A DNA stretch of 64,000 nucleotides from Pseudomonas sp. ADAK18. Its GTDB lineage: Bacteria; Pseudomonadota; Gammaproteobacteria; Pseudomonadales; Pseudomonadaceae. Each line of letters opens with the position of its first letter. Within the stretch, counting starts at the first letter, position 1. Under the pieces are notes generated by a model that saw only the letters and a program-made list of their open reading frames with translations, made no database searches and was not told the DNA's origin. The position numbers and the translations under genes are program-made. Below are positions 15,584 through 25,186 of the stretch, piece after piece. Where the stretch lies: NCBI RefSeq assembly GCF_012935695.1, contig NZ_CP052859.1, positions 4,071,001-4,135,000 on the forward strand, read 5' to 3'.

Positions 15584-17007
15584 AATGACAACACCCCGCT
15601 GTACAACCCATACGCCGCCAAGCTCGCCCCGGCGATCACGCAACCGAAAATGCCTTTTTCCACACGGGTAAACAAGGGTTGGCCCTGTTCGTGTTTGGCC
15701 TGGGCAAACAGAATCACCCCCGGTGCATACAGCAGCGCCGACAGCAGCAAATACTTCAAGCCACCGGCGTAGAGCAGCCAGAGCGCATAGCCCAAAGCGA
15801 TTACGCCGATCAGCAGATCTTTCATCCGCTCACCCTGGGCGCCTTCATAGGTTTCGCCACGCCCGCTCAACAACACCGCATAGGCTGCCGACCACAGGTA
15901 GGGCACCAGAATCATCGACGACGCCAGGTAGATCAGCGTGGTGTAGGTGCTTTCCGAGAACAGGGTGATCACCAGGAAAATCTGGATCATCACATTGGTG
16001 AGCCACAACGCATTGACCGGCACATGATTGACGTTTTCCTTTTTCAGGAACGCGGGCATGGTCTTGTCCTGGGCCGTGGCGTAAAGGATTTCGGCGCACA
16101 GCAATGCCCAGGACAACAATGCGCCCAGCAACGAAACCGCCAGGCCGATGCTGATCAACAGTGCGCCCCACGGGCCGACGATATGCTCCAGCACACCGGC
16201 CAGGGACGGGTTCTGCAAGGTGGCCAATTCCGGTTGGCTCATGATCCCCAGGGACAACACGTTCACCAGCACCAGCAGCGCCAACACCCCAAGAAAACCG
16301 ATCACCGTGGCCCGGCCCACGTCCGAGCGTTTCTCGGCCCGCGCCGAATAGACGCTGGCGCCCTCGATGCCGATAAACACAAACACGGTGACCAGCATCA
16401 TGTTGCGCACCTGATCCACCACACTGCCAAAGTTCGGGTTGCTCAGGCCCCAGATATCACGAGTAAAGATATCGGCCTTGAACGCCACGGCGGCGATGAC
16501 AATAAACATCAGCAGCGGCACGATCTTGGCCACGGTGGTGATCTGGTTGATGAAGGCCGCCTCCTTGATTCCACGCATCACCAGAAAGTGAACGGCCCAC
16601 AGCAATACTGAGGCACAGGCGATGGCAATGGGCGTGTTGCCCTGGCCGAACACCGGGAAGAAGTAGCCCAGTGTGCTGAACAGCAGCACAAAGTAACCGA
16701 CGTTGCCCATCCAGGCGCTGATCCAATAACCCCACGCGGACGAGAAACCCATGTAGTCGCCAAATCCGGCCTTGGCGTAGGCATACACACCGGCGTCCAG
16801 TTCAGGCTTGCGGTTGGCCAGGGTCTGGAACACAAAGGCCAGGGCCAGCATGCCAACGGCCGTGATTGCCCAACCGATCAGCACCGCGCCGACCTCCGCC
16901 CGTGCCGCCATGTTCTGCGGCAACGAGAAGATCCCGCCACCAATCATCGAACCCACCACCAGGGCGATCAATGCGCTGAGTCGAAGTTTTTGCGCTGGTT
17001 GCGGCAT
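15580..17007 (-). CDS. ArcD-family arginine/ornithine antiporter, second copy
   Basis: A 475-residue APC-family inner-membrane protein highly similar across its length to ArcD at 17458: both have [40 protein letters not shown] and [21 protein letters not shown]. Twelve membrane segments are expected. It probably exchanges arginine and ornithine or related amino acids. The ATG at 17007 has GGGAG in front; an ATG nine codons upstream is possible. It is divergent from arcD and shares its control region, so joint regulation is likely. alkA follows with a four-base overlap. Confidence 0.85.
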   Translation of the reverse strand: MPQPAQKLRLSALIALVVGSMIGGGIFSLPQNMAARAEVGAVLIGWAITAVGMLALAFVFQTLANRKPELDAGVYAYAKAGFGDYMGFSSAWGYWISAWMGNVGYFVLLFSTLGYFFPVFGQGNTPIAIACASVLLWAVHFLVMRGIKEAAFINQITTVAKIVPLLMFIVIAAVAFKADIFTRDIWGLSNPNFGSVVDQVRNMMLVTVFVFIGIEGASVYSARAEKRSDVGRATVIGFLGVLALLVLVNVLSLGIMSQPELATLQNPSLAGVLEHIVGPWGALLISIGLAVSLLGALLSWALLCAEILYATAQDKTMPAFLKKENVNHVPVNALWLTNVMIQIFLVITLFSESTYTTLIYLASSMILVPYLWSAAYAVLLSGRGETYEGAQGERMKDLLIGVIALGYALWLLYAGGLKYLLLSALLYAPGVILFAQAKHEQGQPLFTRVEKGIFGCVIAGASLAAYGLYSGVLSL

Positions 17008-17034
17008 GGGTACTCCCAATAGAAAAACAGCCAT

Positions 17035-17457
17035 TGAACCAACAACTGTGCCTGCGGCTAATATGCACAGCGCGTTCAGCGTTTATTAGATATAGCGAAT
17101 AAAACACCACGCCTCATAACTTAAAGGCATGGCAATAAATAGAGTTTAGGCAAATTTAGAATTTAAATACGGCTTGAACTTTCCTGGCTGTGGCCTATTT
17201 GGCAAACCCTCCTGAAAAAGTTTGCACATCTGGGAAAACGGGCTAGCTTCAAACGTCCACGCATATGAGAAATTTTTTCATCTAAAACGGAGAAAGGCTC
17301 TGGAACAAGCCTCTCCGGGGGATCTTATTGCCTGCGATCTTTCATCATAAGTCATTAATTCACAATGGAATGTGCCAATGAAGTGATCTGAGTCAGCTGT
17401 TTGATTAGCGCACAGATTTATTCTGTGGTCTCTCTTCTCCTGCATTGGAGTCATGCA
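17035..17457. promoter_or_regulatory. Divergent control region of the two arcD genes
   Basis: About 420 AT-rich bases between divergent antiporter genes. arc operons in Pseudomonas are activated by ANR under low oxygen and by ArgR with arginine. I looked for a clear ANR box (TTGAT-N4-ATCAA) and saw no good match. A hairpin GGAGAAAGGCT...AGCCTCTCC lies at about 17290-17318. Confidence 0.5.
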
Positions 17458-18885
17458 ATGTCTGAATCTCCCGGAAAACTCCGACTAGGTGCCTTGGTTG
17501 CACTTGTCGTGGGCTCAATGATTGGTGGCGGGATCTTCTCACTTCCACAAAACATGGCCGCCAGTGCCGATGTCGGTGCGGTGTTGATTGGCTGGGTAAT
17601 TACCGCCATCGGTATGTTGACCCTCGCTTTTGTCTTCCAAACCCTGGCCAACCGCAAACCCGATCTGGACGGTGGCGTCTACGCCTACGCCAAGGCCGGC
17701 TTCGGCGATTACATGGGTTTTTCGTCCGCCTGGGGTTACTGGATCAGTGCCTGGCTGGGTAACGTCGGCTACTTCGTACTGCTGTTCAGCACCCTCGGTT
17801 ACTTCTTTCCGATCTTCGGCGAAGGCAACACCCCAGCGGCGGTGATTGGCGCCTCGGTGCTGCTGTGGGCCGTGCATTTCCTAGTATTGCGCGGGATCAA
17901 GGAAGCGGCATTCATCAACCTGGTGACCACCGTCGCCAAAGTGGTGCCACTGGTACTGTTTGTGTTGATCGCCCTCTTCGCGTTCAAACTGGACATCTTC
18001 ACCGCCGACATCTGGGGCGTGAAAAACCCGGACCTGGGCAGCGTGATGAACCAGGTGCGCAACATGATGCTGGTCACCGTCTGGGTGTTCATCGGCATCG
18101 AGGGCGCGAGCATCTTCTCGTCCCGTGCAGAGAAACGCTCCGACGTCGGTAAGGCCACCGTGATTGGTTTTATCACCGTGCTGCTGTTCCTGATGCTGGT
18201 GAACGTCTTGTCCCTGGGGATCATGACTCAGCCGGAACTTGCCAAGTTGCAGAACCCGTCGATGGCCGCCGTACTGGAACACGTAGTGGGTCACTGGGGC
18301 GCGGTGCTGATCAGCGTCGGCTTGATCATTTCCTTGCTGGGAGCATTGCTGTCGTGGGTACTGCTGTGTGCGGAGATCATGTTCGCCGCCGCCAAGGACC
18401 ACACCATGCCGGAGTTCCTGCGTAAGGAAAATGCCAACCACGTGCCAGTCAACGCCCTGTGGCTGACCAACGCCATGGTGCAGATTTTCCTGGTGATCAC
18501 CCTGTTCTCCGCCAGCACCTACCTGTCGCTGATCTACCTCGCCACCTCGATGATCCTGGTGCCCTACCTGTGGTCGGCGGCCTATGGGTTGCTGCTGGCA
18601 GTGCGCGGCGAGACCTACGAAAACGCCCTGGGTGAACGCAAGAAAGACCTGTTCATCGGCGCCATCGCCCTGATCTACGCCGTCTGGCTGTTGTACGCCG
18701 GCGGCACCAAGTACCTGCTGTTGTCCGCCCTGCTCTATGCCCCCGGCGCGATCCTGTTCGCCAAAGCCAAGCATGAATTGGGCAAACCGATTTTCACCAA
18801 CGTCGAGAAGCTGATTTTCGCCGCAGTGGTCATAGGCGCCCTGGTGGCGGCCTATGGGCTCTACGACGGCTTCTTGACTCTGTAG
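17458..18885 (+). CDS. arcD: Arginine/ornithine antiporter ArcD
   Basis: Exchanges external arginine for internal ornithine to feed the arginine deiminase pathway. The 475-residue APC-family protein has about twelve hydrophobic segments and the ArcD N-terminus [20 protein letters not shown]. The ATG at 17458 follows TTGGAG. It is the first gene of arcDABC, followed 25 bases later by arcA with its own GGAGG. It is a close paralogue of the divergent gene at 15580. Confidence 0.92.
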   Translation: MSESPGKLRLGALVALVVGSMIGGGIFSLPQNMAASADVGAVLIGWVITAIGMLTLAFVFQTLANRKPDLDGGVYAYAKAGFGDYMGFSSAWGYWISAWLGNVGYFVLLFSTLGYFFPIFGEGNTPAAVIGASVLLWAVHFLVLRGIKEAAFINLVTTVAKVVPLVLFVLIALFAFKLDIFTADIWGVKNPDLGSVMNQVRNMMLVTVWVFIGIEGASIFSSRAEKRSDVGKATVIGFITVLLFLMLVNVLSLGIMTQPELAKLQNPSMAAVLEHVVGHWGAVLISVGLIISLLGALLSWVLLCAEIMFAAAKDHTMPEFLRKENANHVPVNALWLTNAMVQIFLVITLFSASTYLSLIYLATSMILVPYLWSAAYGLLLAVRGETYENALGERKKDLFIGAIALIYAVWLLYAGGTKYLLLSALLYAPGAILFAKAKHELGKPIFTNVEKLIFAAVVIGALVAAYGLYDGFLTL

Positions 18886-18910
18886 TTTTTCGTTCACTGG
18901 AGGATCTGTA

Positions 18911-20167
18911 ATGACCACCGAAAAAGTTAAGTACGGCGTACATTCCGAAGCCGGCAAACTGCGCAAAGTCATGGTGTGCTCCCCAGGTTTGGCCCACCAG
19001 CGGCTGACCCCCAACAACTGCGATGAACTGCTGTTCGATGACGTGCTGTGGGTGGCCCAGGCCAAGCGCGACCATTTCGACTTCGTGACCAAGATGCGCG
19101 AGCGGGATATCGATGTACTGGAAATGCACAACCTGCTGACGGACATCGTCGCCATCCCCGAAGCCCTGGACTGGATTCTGGAACGCAAGATCACCGCTAA
19201 CCAGGTCGGCCTCGGTCTGGTCAATGAAGTGGGCTCGTGGCTGCGCAGCCTGGAGCCACGCAAGGTTGCCGAGTTTCTGATTGGCGGCGTATCGGCCGAT
19301 GACCTGCCGAGCAGCTTCGGTGGCAAGACCATCGAAATGTTCCGCGACTTCCTCGGGCATTCGAGCTTCATTCTGCCGCCGCTGCCTAACACCCAATTCA
19401 CCCGCGACACCACGTGCTGGATCTTCGGCGGCGTGACGCTGAACCCGATGTATTGGCCCGCGCGACGCCAGGAAACCTTGCTGGCCAGCGCCATCTACAA
19501 ATTCCACCCCGAGTTCACCAACGCCGACTTCCAGGTCTGGTACGGCGACCCGGATCAGGAGCACGGCAACGCCACGCTGGAAGGCGGTGACGTGATGCCA
19601 ATCGGTAACGGCGTGGTGTTGATCGGCATGGGCGAGCGTTCCTCGCGTCAGGCCATCGGCCAGCTTGCGCTCAATCTGTTCAAACACAAGGCCGTGGAGC
19701 GCGTAATCGTCGCCGGCCTGCCGAAATCTCGCGCCGCGATGCACCTCGATACGGTGTTCAGTTTCTGCGACCGCGACCTGGTCACGATCTTCCCGGAAGT
19801 GGTCAGCCAGATTGTCGCCTTCAGCCTGCGCCCTGACGAGAGCAAGCCCGGCGGTATTGATATCCAACGCGAGAAAACCAGCTTCCTCGACACCGTCGCA
19901 GCGGCCCTGAACCTGAAAACCCTGCGAGTGGTGGAAACCGGTGGCAACAGCTTCGCCGCCGAGCGCGAGCAATGGGATGACGGCAACAACGTGGTGGCCG
20001 TGGAGCCTGGCGTGGTGATCGGTTATGACCGCAACACCTACACCAACACCCTGCTGCGTAAGGCCGGTGTGGAAGTCATCACCATCAGCGCTGGCGAACT
20101 GGGCCGTGGTCGCGGCGGCGGCCACTGCATGACCTGCCCGATCATTCGCGACCCTATCGACTACTGA
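18911..20167 (+). CDS. arcA: Arginine deiminase
   Basis: Hydrolyses arginine to citrulline and ammonia, the first step of the pathway. At 418 residues it has the P. aeruginosa length. It carries [46 protein letters not shown] (guanidine-binding Asp/Glu/Arg residues) and the catalytic Cys at 406 in [22 protein letters not shown] lies before the ATG at 18911. Confidence 0.97.
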   Translation: MTTEKVKYGVHSEAGKLRKVMVCSPGLAHQRLTPNNCDELLFDDVLWVAQAKRDHFDFVTKMRERDIDVLEMHNLLTDIVAIPEALDWILERKITANQVGLGLVNEVGSWLRSLEPRKVAEFLIGGVSADDLPSSFGGKTIEMFRDFLGHSSFILPPLPNTQFTRDTTCWIFGGVTLNPMYWPARRQETLLASAIYKFHPEFTNADFQVWYGDPDQEHGNATLEGGDVMPIGNGVVLIGMGERSSRQAIGQLALNLFKHKAVERVIVAGLPKSRAAMHLDTVFSFCDRDLVTIFPEVVSQIVAFSLRPDESKPGGIDIQREKTSFLDTVAAALNLKTLRVVETGGNSFAAEREQWDDGNNVVAVEPGVVIGYDRNTYTNTLLRKAGVEVITISAGELGRGRGGGHCMTCPIIRDPIDY

Positions 20168-20175
20168 TATTCAAA

Positions 20176-20208
20176 CCTTGGCCGCCGCTCATGAGGCGCC
20201 GGCCAAGG
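20176..20208 (+). other. Hairpin between arcA and arcB
   Basis: The stem CCTTGGCC/GGCCAAGG with extra inner pairing lies just after arcA. It has no T-run. It probably marks an mRNA processing or stability site in the arc transcript. Confidence 0.55.
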
Positions 20209-20236
20209 GGATAACCTAAACAGAAGGAGATCCATC

Positions 20237-21247
20237 ATGGCTTTCAACATGCGCAACCGCAGCCTGCTCTCGCTGATGCACCACACTACTCGCGAGCTGC
20301 ACTACCTGCTGGACCTGTCCCGCGACCTCAAGCGCGCCAAATACACCGGCACTGAACGCCCGCACTTGCAGGGCAAAAACATCGCGCTGATCTTCGAAAA
20401 AACCTCAACCCGCACCCGTTGCGCGTTCGAAGTAGCAGCCCACGATCAAGGCGCCCACGTCACCTATATCGACCCGGTGTCGTCGCAAATCGGCCACAAA
20501 GAAAGCATGAAAGACACCGCCCGCGTCCTCGGTCGCATGTTCGATGCGATTGAGTACCGTGGCTTCGAACAGGAAATCGTCGAAGAGCTGGCCAAGTTCG
20601 CCGGCGTGCCGGTGTTCAACGGCTTGACCGCTGAATTTCACCCGACCCAAATGATCGCCGACACCCTGACCATGCGCGAACACAGCGACAAGCCGCTGCA
20701 TGACATCAGCTATGCCTACCTCGGCGACGCCCGCTACAACATGGGCAACTCACTGCTGATGATCGGTGCCAAGCTGGGTATGGACGTGCGCATTGGTGCG
20801 CCAAAAGCCCTGTGGCCCCATGAAGACTTCATCAAGCAGTGCCAGGCGTTTGCTGAAGAAAGCGGCGCGCGCATCACCATCACCGAAGACCCGAAAGAAG
20901 CAGTGAAAGGCGTGGACTTCATCCACACCGATATCTGGGTGTCCATGGGTGAGCCGGTGGAAGCGTGGGACGAGCGTATCGAGCAACTGCTGCCGTACCA
21001 GGTCAACGCCAGGATGATGAAAGCCTCGGGCAACCCTCGGGTGAAGTTCATGCACTGCCTGCCGGCGTTCCATAACAGCGAAACCAAGGTCGGCAAGGAC
21101 ATCGCCGCGCGGTATCCGAACCTGGCCAATGGCGTGGAAGTGACCGAAGAAGTGTTTGAATCCCCGGCCAACATCGCCTTTGAGCAAGCGGAAAACCGCA
21201 TGCATACCATCAAGGCGATCCTGGTGTCGGCGTTGGCGGATATCTAA
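20237..21247 (+). CDS. arcB: Catabolic ornithine carbamoyltransferase
   Basis: Phosphorolyses citrulline to ornithine and carbamoyl phosphate in the catabolic direction. The 336-residue protein has carbamoyl-phosphate motif STRTR, HPTQ, and the ornithine/Cys motif HCLPAFH. Length and operon position mark it as ArcB rather than biosynthetic ArgF. GAAGGAG precedes the ATG. Confidence 0.96.
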   Translation: MAFNMRNRSLLSLMHHTTRELHYLLDLSRDLKRAKYTGTERPHLQGKNIALIFEKTSTRTRCAFEVAAHDQGAHVTYIDPVSSQIGHKESMKDTARVLGRMFDAIEYRGFEQEIVEELAKFAGVPVFNGLTAEFHPTQMIADTLTMREHSDKPLHDISYAYLGDARYNMGNSLLMIGAKLGMDVRIGAPKALWPHEDFIKQCQAFAEESGARITITEDPKEAVKGVDFIHTDIWVSMGEPVEAWDERIEQLLPYQVNARMMKASGNPRVKFMHCLPAFHNSETKVGKDIAARYPNLANGVEVTEEVFESPANIAFEQAENRMHTIKAILVSALADI

Positions 21248-21274
21248 CTCTCACTGTCGGAACACGGTCAAAAT

Positions 21275-21361
21275 GTGGGAGGGGGCTTGCTCCCGATGGC
21301 GGTGGGTCAGTCAATTTATCTGTAGCTGAACCACCGCTATCGGGAGCAAGCCCCCTCCCAC
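21275..21361. repeat. REPIN inside the arc operon, between arcB and arcC
   Basis: Inverted GTGGGAGGGGGCTTGCTCCC units close a long hairpin with a 45-base inner part. It lies in the transcribed arcB-arcC gap and could affect mRNA stability or the arcC level. Confidence 0.88.
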
Positions 21362-21399
21362 ATTGGGCTCTGTGTTCACACCTCTAGAAGGATCGCATT

Positions 21400-22329
21400 A
21401 TGCGTATCGTCGTAGCACTGGGCGGTAACGCCCTGCTCCGCCGTGGTGAACCCATGACGGCGGACAACCAACGCGCCAACATCCGCATCGCCACCGAACA
21501 GATCGCCAAGATTCATGCCGGCAATCAACTGGTCATCGCCCATGGCAACGGCCCGCAAGTGGGCCTGCTGTCGCTGCAGGCGGCGGCCTACACCCAAGTC
21601 TCGCCTTATCCGCTGGACGTGCTGGGCGCCGAAACCGAAGGCATGATCGGCTATATCATCGAACAGGAACTGGGCAACCTGCTGGACTTCGAAGTGCCGT
21701 TCGCCACGCTGCTGACCCAAGTGGAAGTGGACGCCAAGGACCCCGCGTTCCAGAACCCGAGCAAGCCCATCGGCCCGGTCTACTCGAAAGCCGAAGCCGA
21801 ACAACTCGCCGCTGAAAAAGGCTGGGCCATCGCCCCCGATGGCGACAAGTATCGCCGCGTGGTCGCCAGCCCCCGGCCCAAACGCATTTTTGAAATCCGC
21901 CCGATTACCTGGCTGTTGGAAAAAGGCAGCATCGTGATCTGCGCCGGCGGCGGCGGGATTCCAACGATGTACGGCGACGATGGCAAGCTCAAAGGCATTG
22001 AAGCGGTGATCGACAAAGACCTCTGTTCATCCCTGCTGGCCGGACAACTGGGTGCCGATTTGCTGGTGATCGCCACCGACGTCAATGCCGCCTTTATCGA
22101 CTTCGGCAAACCGACCCAGAAAGCCATCGGCCAGGCCCATCCCGACGAAATGGAAAAACTCGGCTTCGCCGCCGGCTCCATGGGGCCCAAGGTTCAGGCC
22201 GCGTGCGAGTTCGCCCGCCAGACTGGCAAAACCGCAGTGATCGGTTCACTCTCGGACATCGAAGCTATCGTCCAGGGCCACGCCGGCACACGTATCAGCA
22301 CGGCGAAACCTGGCATCACTTATCAGTAA
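21400..22329 (+). CDS. arcC: Carbamate kinase
   Basis: Transfers the phosphate of carbamoyl phosphate to ADP, giving ATP, the energy-yielding step. The 309-residue protein opens [19 protein letters not shown] and holds [19 protein letters not shown] and the [20 protein letters not shown] region typical of the amino acid kinase fold. AGAAGGA precedes the ATG. It is the last arc gene; a weak hairpin terminator follows. Confidence 0.96.
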   Translation: MRIVVALGGNALLRRGEPMTADNQRANIRIATEQIAKIHAGNQLVIAHGNGPQVGLLSLQAAAYTQVSPYPLDVLGAETEGMIGYIIEQELGNLLDFEVPFATLLTQVEVDAKDPAFQNPSKPIGPVYSKAEAEQLAAEKGWAIAPDGDKYRRVVASPRPKRIFEIRPITWLLEKGSIVICAGGGGIPTMYGDDGKLKGIEAVIDKDLCSSLLAGQLGADLLVIATDVNAAFIDFGKPTQKAIGQAHPDEMEKLGFAAGSMGPKVQAACEFARQTGKTAVIGSLSDIEAIVQGHAGTRISTAKPGITYQ

Positions 22330-22340
22330 CGCTTTCGTTG

Positions 22341-22366
22341 GGGCAGGCATTGCGCCTGCCCTTTCT
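22341..22366 (+). terminator. Hairpin after arcC
   Basis: An eight-base stem GGGCAGGC/GCCTGCCC with a five-base loop is followed by TTTC. It is a probable, not strong, terminator of arcDABC. Confidence 0.55.
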
Positions 22367-22392
22367 CCCATGCCTTTGAAGGAGAAACGCCT

Positions 22393-22755
22393 ATGGCCAC
22401 GTTTGAACCCGGACACCTGCACATCGAGCGCCACGCGCTGAACAAGGACGACTACAGCTACAACCTGTGCATCGACTATGAAGTCAGTCAGGACCCCAAG
22501 GAAGGCAAAGGGATGCTGTTCAAGCTACACGGTTCGGTGCAGGGCAAGGACCTCAAGGAGGAGTTTTTCCTGCCCAAGGACCAGGCCTATGACTTCGCCC
22601 GCCATGCGATGAATATCGCGCAGAAATACGGCATGCCGAAGATTGCCGTGCTCAATGGTTCGATGCACAAGCAGTACGATTTGATGTTTGAGGATGTAAG
22701 GCATCAGTTGGACGTGAAGCCCGGCGATCCGGTCAAACCCGAACACCTGGAATAA
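22393..22755 (+). CDS. DUF5064-family small protein
   Basis: A 120-residue soluble protein beginning MATFEPGHLHIERHAL, which I recognise as a Pseudomonas-restricted family of unknown function (DUF5064). It has no signal peptide or membrane helix and is rich in Asp, Lys and His. GAAGGAG lies ahead of the ATG. Only 63 bases separate it from arcC, with a weak hairpin between, so low-level read-through from the arc operon is possible. Confidence 0.75.
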   Translation: MATFEPGHLHIERHALNKDDYSYNLCIDYEVSQDPKEGKGMLFKLHGSVQGKDLKEEFFLPKDQAYDFARHAMNIAQKYGMPKIAVLNGSMHKQYDLMFEDVRHQLDVKPGDPVKPEHLE

Positions 22756-22784
22756 CCCGATTCCCCAGGCACCAACGATCAAAT

Positions 22785-22872
22785 GTGGGAGCGGGCTTGC
22801 TCGCGAATGCGGTGTATCAGTTGATACATCCGGTGACTGACACACCGCATTCGCGAGCAAGCCCGCTCCCAC
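22785..22872. repeat. REPIN, GTGGGAGCGGGCTTGCTCGCGA type
   Basis: A near-perfect long inverted repeat with an inner TATCAGTTGATACAT shared with the REPIN at 4031. It lies between the DUF5064 gene and gcsR. Confidence 0.9.
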
Positions 22873-22939
22873 ATTTTGATCTCCATCCGCTCCAAGGCAT
22901 ACTTGCCACCTCTCGCACGCCAGAACCCAAAACCGCCCC

Positions 22940-24448
22940 ATGCGTATCCACGTCAGCTTCATCGACCGCGTCGGCATTACCCAGGAAGTCCTGGCCCTGC
23001 TCGGTGGGCGCAATCTCAACCTGGATGCGGTGGAAATGGTCCCACCCAACGTCTATATCGACGCGCCCACCTTGAGCGCCGAGGTCCTGGAAGAACTGCG
23101 TGACGCGCTGTTCAGCGTCCACGGCGTACAGGCCGTGACGGTGGTGGACATCCTCCCCGGCCAACGCCGCCATCTGCAGCTCGACGCCTTGCTCGCCGCG
23201 ATGACCGACCCGGTATTGGCTCTGGACAGCGCCGGCAAGATCCTGCTGGCCAACCCGGCGCTCATTGCGCTGTATGGCCGCGAGCCCGCCGGTGAAAGCA
23301 TCAACGCGCTGTTCGACGACCCAATGCTGCTGACCACCTTGCTGGACCACGGCTTTCGCCTGCCTCTGCGGGAAATCAGTGTCAACGGCCAAACCCTGTT
23401 GCTGGGCGCCACCCCGATCACCGACGCCGGCGCCCTGCTGACCCTGTACCCACCTAACCGTATCGGTGAGCAACTGTCGGCGCTGCACCATGACCATGCC
23501 GAAGGTTTCGATGCGCTGTTGGGCGAGTCCCCCGCGATCCGCACCCTCAAGGCCCGCGCCCAGCGCGTGGCGGCCCTTGATGCGCCGTTGCTGATTCAGG
23601 GCGAAACCGGCACCGGCAAGGAACTGGTGGCCCGTGCCTGCCACGCCATCAGCGCGCGGCACAGTTCACCGTTTCTCGCCCTGAACTGCGCGGCACTGCC
23701 GGAAAACCTGGCCGAAAGTGAGCTGTTCGGCTACGCCCCCGGCGCCTTTACCGGTGCCCAGCGCGGCGGCAAGCCGGGGCTGATGGAACTGGCCAACCAG
23801 GGCACGGTGTTTCTCGATGAAATCGGCGAGATGTCGCCGTATTTGCAGGCCAAGCTGCTGCGATTCCTCAATGACGGCAGCTTTCGCCGGGTGGGCGGCG
23901 ACCGTGAGGTCAAGGTCAACGTGCGGATCCTCAGCGCCACTCACCGCGACCTGGAAAAGATGGTCAGCGAAGGCACCTTCCGCGAGGACCTGTTCTACCG
24001 CCTGAACGTCCTCAACGTCGAAGTCCCGCCCCTGCGCGAGCGTGGCCAGGACATCCTGCTGCTGGCCCGCTACTTCATGCAGCAGGCCTGCGCGCAGATC
24101 CAGCGCCCGGTCTGCCGCCTGGCGCCAGGTACCTATCCGGCGCTGCTGGGCAACCGCTGGCCGGGCAACGTGCGCCAATTGCAGAACGTGATCTTTCGCG
24201 CTGCCGCCATTTGCGAAAGCAGCCTGGTGGACATTGGCGACCTGGACATTGCCGGCACCTCGGTAGCGCGCCAGAGCGATGGGGAAGTCGACAGCCTGGA
24301 ACAGGCGGTGGAGGACTTTGAGCGCTCGCTGCTGGAGAAGCTGTATGTCAGCTATCCGTCCACACGCCAGTTAGCCAGCCGCCTGCAAACCTCCCATACC
24401 GCCATCGCACATCGCCTGCGCAAATACGGTATCCCCAACAAGCCCTGA
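22940..24448 (+). CDS. gcsR: TyrR-like sigma-54 enhancer-binding regulator GcsR
   Basis: A 502-residue activator. Domains in order: ACT-like sensor (residues 1-75, [20 protein letters not shown]), PAS-like segment (about 80-190), AAA+ domain with Walker A GETGTGKE (about 221-228), the sigma-54 contact loop GAFTGA (about 268-273) and [14 protein letters not shown], and a TyrR-type helix-turn-helix at the end ([20 protein letters not shown]). Its position before gcvH-gcvP-sdaA-gcvT matches P. aeruginosa GcsR (PA2449), which activates the glycine cleavage operon in response to glycine. The intact GAFTGA loop fits a true activator. Confidence 0.9.
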   Translation: MRIHVSFIDRVGITQEVLALLGGRNLNLDAVEMVPPNVYIDAPTLSAEVLEELRDALFSVHGVQAVTVVDILPGQRRHLQLDALLAAMTDPVLALDSAGKILLANPALIALYGREPAGESINALFDDPMLLTTLLDHGFRLPLREISVNGQTLLLGATPITDAGALLTLYPPNRIGEQLSALHHDHAEGFDALLGESPAIRTLKARAQRVAALDAPLLIQGETGTGKELVARACHAISARHSSPFLALNCAALPENLAESELFGYAPGAFTGAQRGGKPGLMELANQGTVFLDEIGEMSPYLQAKLLRFLNDGSFRRVGGDREVKVNVRILSATHRDLEKMVSEGTFREDLFYRLNVLNVEVPPLRERGQDILLLARYFMQQACAQIQRPVCRLAPGTYPALLGNRWPGNVRQLQNVIFRAAAICESSLVDIGDLDIAGTSVARQSDGEVDSLEQAVEDFERSLLEKLYVSYPSTRQLASRLQTSHTAIAHRLRKYGIPNKP

Positions 24449-24466
24449 GAACACACGGTCAAAAAT

Positions 24467-24492
24467 GTGGGAGCTGGCTTGCCAGCTCCCAC
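24467..24492. repeat. Single REP palindrome after gcsR
   Basis: GTGGGAGCTGGCTTGCC directly abuts its reverse complement, forming a short hairpin 18 bases after the gcsR stop. It may also act as a transcript end. Confidence 0.75.
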
Positions 24493-24534
24493 ATTGATTG
24501 CATTCCAACCTCACGTTCAAAAGCGACCTCCAGC

Positions 24535-24552
24535 TGTACTGAAAGCGCTACA
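24535..24552 (+). promoter_or_regulatory. GcsR operator-like site 1
   Basis: TGTACTG-AAAG-CGCTACA, an 18-bp imperfect dyad in the 7-4-7 layout reported for GcsR/TyrR-like sites. It is the weakest of the three and lies about 170 bases before the sigma-54 promoter. Confidence 0.7.
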
Positions 24553-24553
24553 G

Positions 24554-24571
24554 TGGAACGATATCGCTACA
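24554..24571 (+). promoter_or_regulatory. GcsR operator-like site 2
   Basis: TGGAACG-ATAT-CGCTACA, 18 bp, starting one base after site 1. It shares the right half-site with sites 1 and 3. Confidence 0.75.
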
Positions 24572-24634
24572 ATCCTCATTGGCCAGCACTATGCAAGGCT
24601 TTGATCCTCATAGGCTTTTTTTCGCCTCTTTGGC

Positions 24635-24652
24635 TGTAGCGATATCGCTACA
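24635..24652 (+). promoter_or_regulatory. GcsR operator-like site 3
   Basis: TGTAGCG-ATAT-CGCTACA, a perfect 18-bp palindrome and the strongest site, about 65 bases before the -24 element. Confidence 0.8.
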
Positions 24653-24716
24653 GCTGCATTTCAAGCCTTGCCCTCTACAATCAATAACTTATTGATTTTT
24701 AACGACTAAAAAACAT

Positions 24717-24731
24717 TGGCCGCGATTTTGC
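24717..24731 (+). promoter_or_regulatory. Sigma-54 promoter of the gcv operon
   Basis: TGG (GG at 24718-24719) and TTTGC (GC at 24730-24731) are separated by exactly ten bases, the invariant GG-N10-GC spacing of -24/-12 promoters. It lies about 60 bases before the gcvH ATG and downstream of three enhancer-like dyads. Confidence 0.82.
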
Positions 24732-24792
24732 TAAGTAACTCCCCATTATTCCAATCCCGTCCACCAGACGAATCTGGCCCTGAGGAGTTTCC

Positions 24793-25176
24793 ATGAGCGA
24801 GTTGCGCTTTACTGAAGATCACGAATGGCTGCGCGCCGAAGCCGACGGCAGCGTTACCGTGGGTATTACCGCTTTTGCGCAGAACGCGCTGGGTGATGTG
24901 GTTTTCGTGCAACTGCCTGAGTTGCAGTCCTACGACAAGGGTGCAGAAGCCTCCACCGTGGAATCGGTCAAGGCGGCCAGCGGTGTGTACATGCCCCTGG
25001 ACGGCGAAGTCCTCGAAGTGAACGGCCAACTGGACGCCAGCCCTGAGCTGGTCAACGAGGACCCGATGGGCGAAGGCTGGTTCTTCCGCTTTAAACCGGC
25101 TGATGCCGATGCAGTAGCTAAGCTGTTGGATCAGGATGCGTACGACCGCCTGATCAAAGCCAACGCTGAAGCCTGA
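24793..25176 (+). CDS. gcvH: Glycine cleavage system H protein
   Basis: The lipoyl carrier that shuttles the aminomethyl group between P, T and L proteins. The 127-residue protein has the lipoylated Lys60 in VESVKAASG and the usual ENDHEWLR-like start ([11 protein letters not shown]). GAGGAG precedes the ATG. First gene of the sigma-54 operon. Confidence 0.96.
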   Translation: MSELRFTEDHEWLRAEADGSVTVGITAFAQNALGDVVFVQLPELQSYDKGAEASTVESVKAASGVYMPLDGEVLEVNGQLDASPELVNEDPMGEGWFFRFKPADADAVAKLLDQDAYDRLIKANAEA

Positions 25177-25186
25177 GGAGCGCGCC

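Noticed and set aside
17035..17457. ANR box in the arcD control region
   Set aside because: I searched for TTGAT-N4-ATCAA and found no acceptable match, so none is reported.
17881..19494. Minus-strand frame across arcD and arcA
   Set aside because: It crosses two real genes; no protein character.
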